DNA of 9,679 nucleotides from Erythrobacter donghaensis (lineage in GTDB: Bacteria > Pseudomonadota > Alphaproteobacteria > Sphingomonadales > Sphingomonadaceae), in the NCBI RefSeq assembly GCF_001557325.1, contig NZ_LSJS01000209.1:1-9679 (forward strand), in the 5' to 3' direction. This document shows positions 6,371 through 9,679 of this stretch, piece by piece. How positions within the stretch are numbered: the first letter of the stretch is position 1; the number at the start of each line of letters is the position of its first letter. The notes under the pieces are model-generated. The model was not told the origin of the DNA and searched no databases. It was given only the letters and a program-made list of their open reading frames with translations. Made by a program: the position numbers and the translations under genes.

Positions 6371-8401
6371 CTACGACCGCCTCAACCGCGGCTTACCAGT
6401 CCTTGAACGGTGGTTGATCGGCAGCAGCTTGACCGGATACGGCTGCAGGTGATTGGTAGTGACCGTCACGAACTCCGCCATAAATTCGCGATATTCGCCG
6501 AGCACCTGATACAGGCCGTGTGACTCGATCCGCTTCGAGTAATGCTTGGCGTTCGTTCCGGTCCTGGCGTGTCCCATCACATCGGCGCGAACCATGTCGG
6601 GTGCATTGGCTTCTGCGTAGGAGCTAGAGCCAAGTGCCCGGATCGACTGCATGTCGGCAATCTTCCCCGAGTGTTCGTTGCTGGGGATATCCATGTGCAA
6701 TCCGATCCACCCAACCATGTGCCGCCAAGCGATGTTCCGAAACTGGTGACCGCCAATCCGCGCTTCATTGAGGAAGAGCTCCGGGAATAACGCGGCATGG
6801 CCCTCAGCACGGATCGCCTTCACGTAATCTGCGAACCCGAGCCTCAATATCTCCTCATGCACGGGGATCCGGCGCCGGCGATGGGCATTCTTGGTGCCGC
6901 CAGGGACGCCGTCTTCTGCGCGCAGATCGTTGTCATCGATCTTGAGATTAGGCACCGGCTCGTCGAGAAATATCTCGTCCGCCCGTAGACCTGCGATCTC
7001 GTTCAGCGATGCGTGGGTGTAGTAGAGCAATATCGGAAGCCAATAGGCGGCATCATGCCAGACATCGCTACCGCCTGCTTGATCAAGCCGGTGGAGGTGC
7101 CCGCCGCCGCCGACCCAGATAGGCGACGAGAAGAGGCATCTCATGTGCTCGCGTGTCCAGACGGGACGCACTGTCTCTTCCGTCACTTTGTTTTGTTTAG
7201 GAAGTTTTGTCTTAAGGAAGTCCAAAGCCTTGGTGTTGGGGATCTTCGGAGCCCACAGATCCTCCGCCAGAAGGTCATAGGCCGTGGACATATACGACAG
7301 GTCCCGCTTTACCGTATTGAGCGATCGCGCGTTGTGCCGCCCAACCTTCAGACCGGCGACTACTTCGGCAAAGGGGCGCTCGAAGGCTTTCGCCGGGCGA
7401 AAATCCCGCGGCATGCGCATGAGCCCGTTCTTGTATTTGGCCACGTCGGCATGATTGTAATCGCCGAGCGGCTTGTCACCGGTGATCCACGCAAAGGTTC
7501 GGAGAACACGCTCGTATTGCGCAAGCCCGCGCGTCCAATGGCCATTGACGCGCGCTTGTTCGAGAACAGATGGAATGACCTCGCTGAACCGCATGGCATG
7601 GTAGGTCTTGAACACGCAATCAGGATGAGAAGCGGCGTTGGTCTCAGCTGGCGCTAATACTGGCGAGGGCAGGGCGATTGGCGGAGACGTTGCAGGCTGC
7701 GGCGGCGCAAAGGTAAGCGGCGCCCCGTTCGCCCGGCGCTTTGCCAGCAGGGCTTCCTCCTGATCGAAGGCGGACTGCACATCCTCGTCGAGGAAGTGGG
7801 ACGCGAGCCGGTGCGCTTCGGCCATTGCCTGAAGGTGGACGTGCTTGAGGCGGGCAACCACTGCGTTGGTCGGCTCAAGCCCCAGACCCTCTGCCATCAG
7901 CGCCATCATCTCATCGGCAATGATGTCCTTGCCGCACTCGCGGTCGAGATCGCAGGCCACCCACTCGATATCCATTTCGTCGTGACCCTGAGCCGCCAGC
8001 ATCTGGCGATGGGCATCGGTCAGCTCGTTGGTGGTGCCCGGGCGCTGGGCGATATCGAGCGCGCTTGCCATGGTCCGGTAATCCCGCACACAGGCGGCGG
8101 GATCACGCGACGGGTCGTGCAACTCCATGATCAGCTTGGACAGGCAATCGCGCAGCTCGGTTTCGAACAGCGCCTTGATCGTGTTGGCGTCGAGCGTCTG
8201 GTTATGTTCGAAATACGCGTTCACCGTCCGGCGCACCCTGTCAAACTGTGCGGAGAGAATCGCGACCCGCTCGCGCGCTTCCTGCCCGTCACAGGTGGAA
8301 AGCGGCACGATTACATGGATATCCTTGCCATCGAGCAAACGGACCCGTCTGCGGAAATAGTAGCGGCCATAGCGGCGCGAGCTGAAGGGTATTTTGGGCA
8401 T
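6371..8401 (-). CDS. Tyrosine-recombinase-family integrase of the island
   Basis: ATG at 8399-8401 is chosen for the GGAGAG (8409-8414) 7 bases upstream; the longer open frame runs into the tRNA and is spurious. The product is 676 residues. The N-terminus MPKIPFSSRRYGRYYFRRRV resembles the basic start of DUF6538-type integrases. A long helical part and a proline-rich linker (230-252) follow. The core-binding domain spans about 265-400 and the catalytic domain about 410-640. In the catalytic domain K504 (GGTKNAHRRRRIPVH), R588, H611 (VMGHARTGTNAKHY) and nucleophile Y621 are in place. The usual first arginine position (TGARLNE in relatives) reads THASLNE, with S465, and the HxxR histidine is Q585. 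The gene starts 110 bases from the tRNA-Pro 3' end and reads away from it, the usual layout for integration into that tRNA. Activity may be altered or lost; family membership is firm. Confidence 0.88.
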   Translation of the reverse strand: MPKIPFSSRRYGRYYFRRRVRLLDGKDIHVIVPLSTCDGQEARERVAILSAQFDRVRRTVNAYFEHNQTLDANTIKALFETELRDCLSKLIMELHDPSRDPAACVRDYRTMASALDIAQRPGTTNELTDAHRQMLAAQGHDEMDIEWVACDLDRECGKDIIADEMMALMAEGLGLEPTNAVVARLKHVHLQAMAEAHRLASHFLDEDVQSAFDQEEALLAKRRANGAPLTFAPPQPATSPPIALPSPVLAPAETNAASHPDCVFKTYHAMRFSEVIPSVLEQARVNGHWTRGLAQYERVLRTFAWITGDKPLGDYNHADVAKYKNGLMRMPRDFRPAKAFERPFAEVVAGLKVGRHNARSLNTVKRDLSYMSTAYDLLAEDLWAPKIPNTKALDFLKTKLPKQNKVTEETVRPVWTREHMRCLFSSPIWVGGGGHLHRLDQAGGSDVWHDAAYWLPILLYYTHASLNEIAGLRADEIFLDEPVPNLKIDDNDLRAEDGVPGGTKNAHRRRRIPVHEEILRLGFADYVKAIRAEGHAALFPELFLNEARIGGHQFRNIAWRHMVGWIGLHMDIPSNEHSGKIADMQSIRALGSSSYAEANAPDMVRADVMGHARTGTNAKHYSKRIESHGLYQVLGEYREFMAEFVTVTTNHLQPYPVKLLPINHRSRTGKPRLRRS

Positions 8402-8421
8402 TGAAAGGCTCTCCGAGATGC

Positions 8422-8470
8422 CTCGGTGAACCGGCATGTGACAACGCATGTGACACTCCGCCTCACCGAG
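8422..8470. repeat. Paired direct repeats inside an inverted repeat in the integrase leader
   Basis: GCATGTGACA occurs twice exactly, at 8434-8443 and 8446-8455, with a 12-base period. The pair is framed by CTCGGTGA (8422-8429) and its exact reverse complement TCACCGAG (8463-8470). The cluster lies between the integrase start and the tRNA 3' end. By position it could be integrase or excisionase arm sites, or an operator of the integrase gene. Confidence 0.55.
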
Positions 8471-8510
8471 AGATGAAAAGCGGTTTTCCTTCAATGCCTT
8501 GCGTGAAAAG

Positions 8511-8587
<77 letters not shown>

Positions 8588-8618
8588 ACACTCTTTGTCT
8601 CGCCCGCTCCGCCCCCGG

Positions 8619-8691
8619 TGGGCCCGGCAGGATTCGAACCCGCGACCTAGCCGTTATGAGCGGCCAGCTCTAACCGCTGAGCTACAGGCCC
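8619..8691 (-). tRNA. tRNA with CAU anticodon, probably tRNA-Ile2
   Basis: The minus strand folds into a cloverleaf of 73 bases. The acceptor is GGGCCTG/CGGGCCC with one G-U pair. The D arm is GAGC-type (TAGCTCAGCGGTTAGAGC). The anticodon stem GGCCG/CGGCT carries loop CTCATAA. The T arm is GGTTCGAATCC and the discriminator is A. The next bases read CCG, so CCA is not fully encoded, unlike the neighbouring tRNA-Pro. The D-arm and anticodon-loop pattern resembles tRNA-Ile2, whose wobble C becomes lysidine. An elongator tRNA-Met is the alternative. Confidence 0.85.
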
Positions 8692-8721
8692 CTCGCGCAG
8701 CAAGGCACCCGGGGGCAGGGC

Positions 8722-8740
8722 AGGGCGACCCGCTCGCCCT
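8722..8740. terminator. Hairpin between the deacetylase and the tRNA genes
   Basis: AGGGCGA (8722-8728) pairs with TCGCCCT (8734-8740) around CCCGC, 41 bases past the deacetylase stop on the minus strand. There is no T-run. The position suggests separation of the deacetylase transcript from the tRNA genes. Confidence 0.4.
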
Positions 8741-8780
8741 ACCCCGCAGGCGCACGCGACACAAGCCGGGACGCACGTGC

Positions 8781-9679
8781 CTATCCCCCGGTCGCAGCGA
8801 TGATCTCGGCGACGGTGCAGCTGCGCACGCCTCGCGCCGCGAGCCGGGCATAGACAGCCGCGAACCAGTCATAGAGCGCCTCGACCTGTGCCTCGCTGGC
8901 CGCATAGGGCGTGTGGCCGGGGGCGAGCGTCGGGCTGTGGAACGAGAGCACCAGCACCGGCAGGCCCGCATCGATCGACAGGTCGACCCCGCGCAGCGCC
9001 TCGGCGGCCGAGACGCCCTCGGGCGTGAGTGCGATGCGTTCGAGCAGGCGCAAGCGCGAGAAGCCCGAGAAGAAGGTCGGCACGTGGCGCTGCACGCGGT
9101 GGATCAGCGGGCCGAAGCGGCGCAACGGGCCGCAATAGGCGCTCGTCACCGGCAGTTCGAGCAAGCTGCTCTCGGCGTCGATCCAGTAGGGGGTCACCGG
9201 ATGGTTGCTGTAGTCGGGCCCGTCATAGGAACTGTAATCAAACAGCGGGCGCACCGACGTGTCGATCCGGATCCCGGCATTCCTGAGCAGCGCGGCGGTA
9301 TGGGGGCCGAGCCCGTAGCGCCCGGCGCGGTAAATCAGCGGGGCGCGTCCGAAAGCGGTCTCGATCGCATCGCGCAGGGCCGTGAACTTCGCCGCTTCGA
9401 GCGCAGGCGGCAGATTGCCCGCGAAGGAGTTGCGCACGCTCACCTCCTCCTCGAACGGCGGGTTGACCCAGGGGTGAAGCTGCACGCCGACCTCGGCTGT
9501 CCCGCGGCGCACGGCATCGCCGATGATCTCCACCGCGCGCGGCTCGTGCACGATCGGCCAGTCGACCAGATAGACCGGATGCGCCCCGATCCGCTCGCAG
9601 AAGGCCTGGAAGCGCGGGATCGCCGCGACGTGGCTGGTGCCATAGCCCTCGCGCCGGAAGGGGGCGCGAGGGCTATGGC
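8781..9679 (-). CDS. Polysaccharide deacetylase family protein, 5' end beyond the window
   Basis: The minus-strand frame is open from the right edge to TAG at 8781-8783, with 298 visible residues. A GTG at 9551 is an internal codon: the protein-like sequence continues upstream as APFRREGYGTSHVAAIPRFQ and VYLVDWPIVHEPRA, so the true start is outside. Counting from that GTG as residue 1, NodB-homology features are LHPWVNPP with H26, YRAGRYG at 74-80, and SFHSPTLAPGHTPY with H205. The first, metal-binding aspartate motif would lie beyond the edge. The fold removes N-acetyl groups from surface polysaccharide using a metal ion; this subgroup is often found with exopolysaccharide genes. It lies on the chromosome side of the tRNA-bounded island. 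The outermost dozen or so bases may not be genuine, because they form an exact inverted repeat with 9639-9655. Confidence 0.85.
   Translation of the reverse strand, partial: HSPRAPFRREGYGTSHVAAIPRFQAFCERIGAHPVYLVDWPIVHEPRAVEIIGDAVRRGTAEVGVQLHPWVNPPFEEEVSVRNSFAGNLPPALEAAKFTALRDAIETAFGRAPLIYRAGRYGLGPHTAALLRNAGIRIDTSVRPLFDYSSYDGPDYSNHPVTPYWIDAESSLLELPVTSAYCGPLRRFGPLIHRVQRHVPTFFSGFSRLRLLERIALTPEGVSAAEALRGVDLSIDAGLPVLVLSFHSPTLAPGHTPYAASEAQVEALYDWFAAVYARLAARGVRSCTVAEIIAATGG
9639..9679. repeat. Perfect 17-bp inverted repeat ending at the window edge
   Basis: Bases 9639-9655 and 9663-9679 are exact reverse complements around a 7-base loop, and the right arm ends at the final base. It lies inside a coding region. 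The inner part of the stem fits natural coding sequence, while the outer part does not match what the protein family usually has there, so a fold-back artefact is likely. Confidence 0.7.

Noticed and set aside
7013..8404. Plus-strand open frames of 214 and 202 codons
   Set aside because: They lie antisense to the integrase, which has clear family motifs on the other strand.

Overview
The window is GC-rich bacterial DNA. The gene style, the tRNA sequences (a C1-G72 tRNA-Pro and a CAU-anticodon tRNA of the Ile2 type) and the WxAPF-type polysaccharide deacetylase suggest an alphaproteobacterium, most likely a sphingomonad or erythrobacter relative. That placement is inference. The window appears to be one end of a genomic island plus the adjoining chromosome.

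Island side (1 to about 8510). Four genes point rightward: an unrecognised protein cut by the left edge (1-467), an unrecognised 193-residue protein (548-1129), a predicted DEDD-type 3'-5' exonuclease of the PolB-exonuclease-like kind (1195-1959), and a large fused restriction-modification enzyme (2056-5145). The last has an N-terminal PD-(D/E)XK nuclease and a C-terminal type ISP-like adenine methyltransferase, with no helicase seen between them. Large inverted repeats lie just upstream of the second and fourth genes. After a 315-base stretch without a gene comes a tight two-gene unit: a 49-residue basic protein (5461-5610) whose stop overlaps the TTG start of a 219-residue protein (5607-6266) with PARP/ADP-ribosyltransferase-like motifs. 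This looks like a toxin-antitoxin-type or defence module and is the most interesting part of the window. A 676-residue tyrosine-recombinase-family integrase (6371-8401) reads the opposite way.

Chromosome side (8511-9679). All of this lies on the minus strand: tRNA-Pro(UGG) with encoded CCA, a CAU-anticodon tRNA (probably Ile2) without encoded CCA, and a polysaccharide deacetylase cut by the right edge. The integrase gene starts about 110 bases past the 3' end of tRNA-Pro, the classic layout of an island inserted at a tRNA 3' end. The other island end is not in the window.

Taken together, the layout reads as an integrase-borne defence island: restriction-modification, a nuclease of unknown partnership, and a candidate ADP-ribosylating module. 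Oddities include non-canonical residues at two catalytic positions of the integrase, competing hairpins before the restriction-modification gene, and a perfect 17-bp inverted repeat ending exactly at the last base, which may be an assembly or amplification fold-back.
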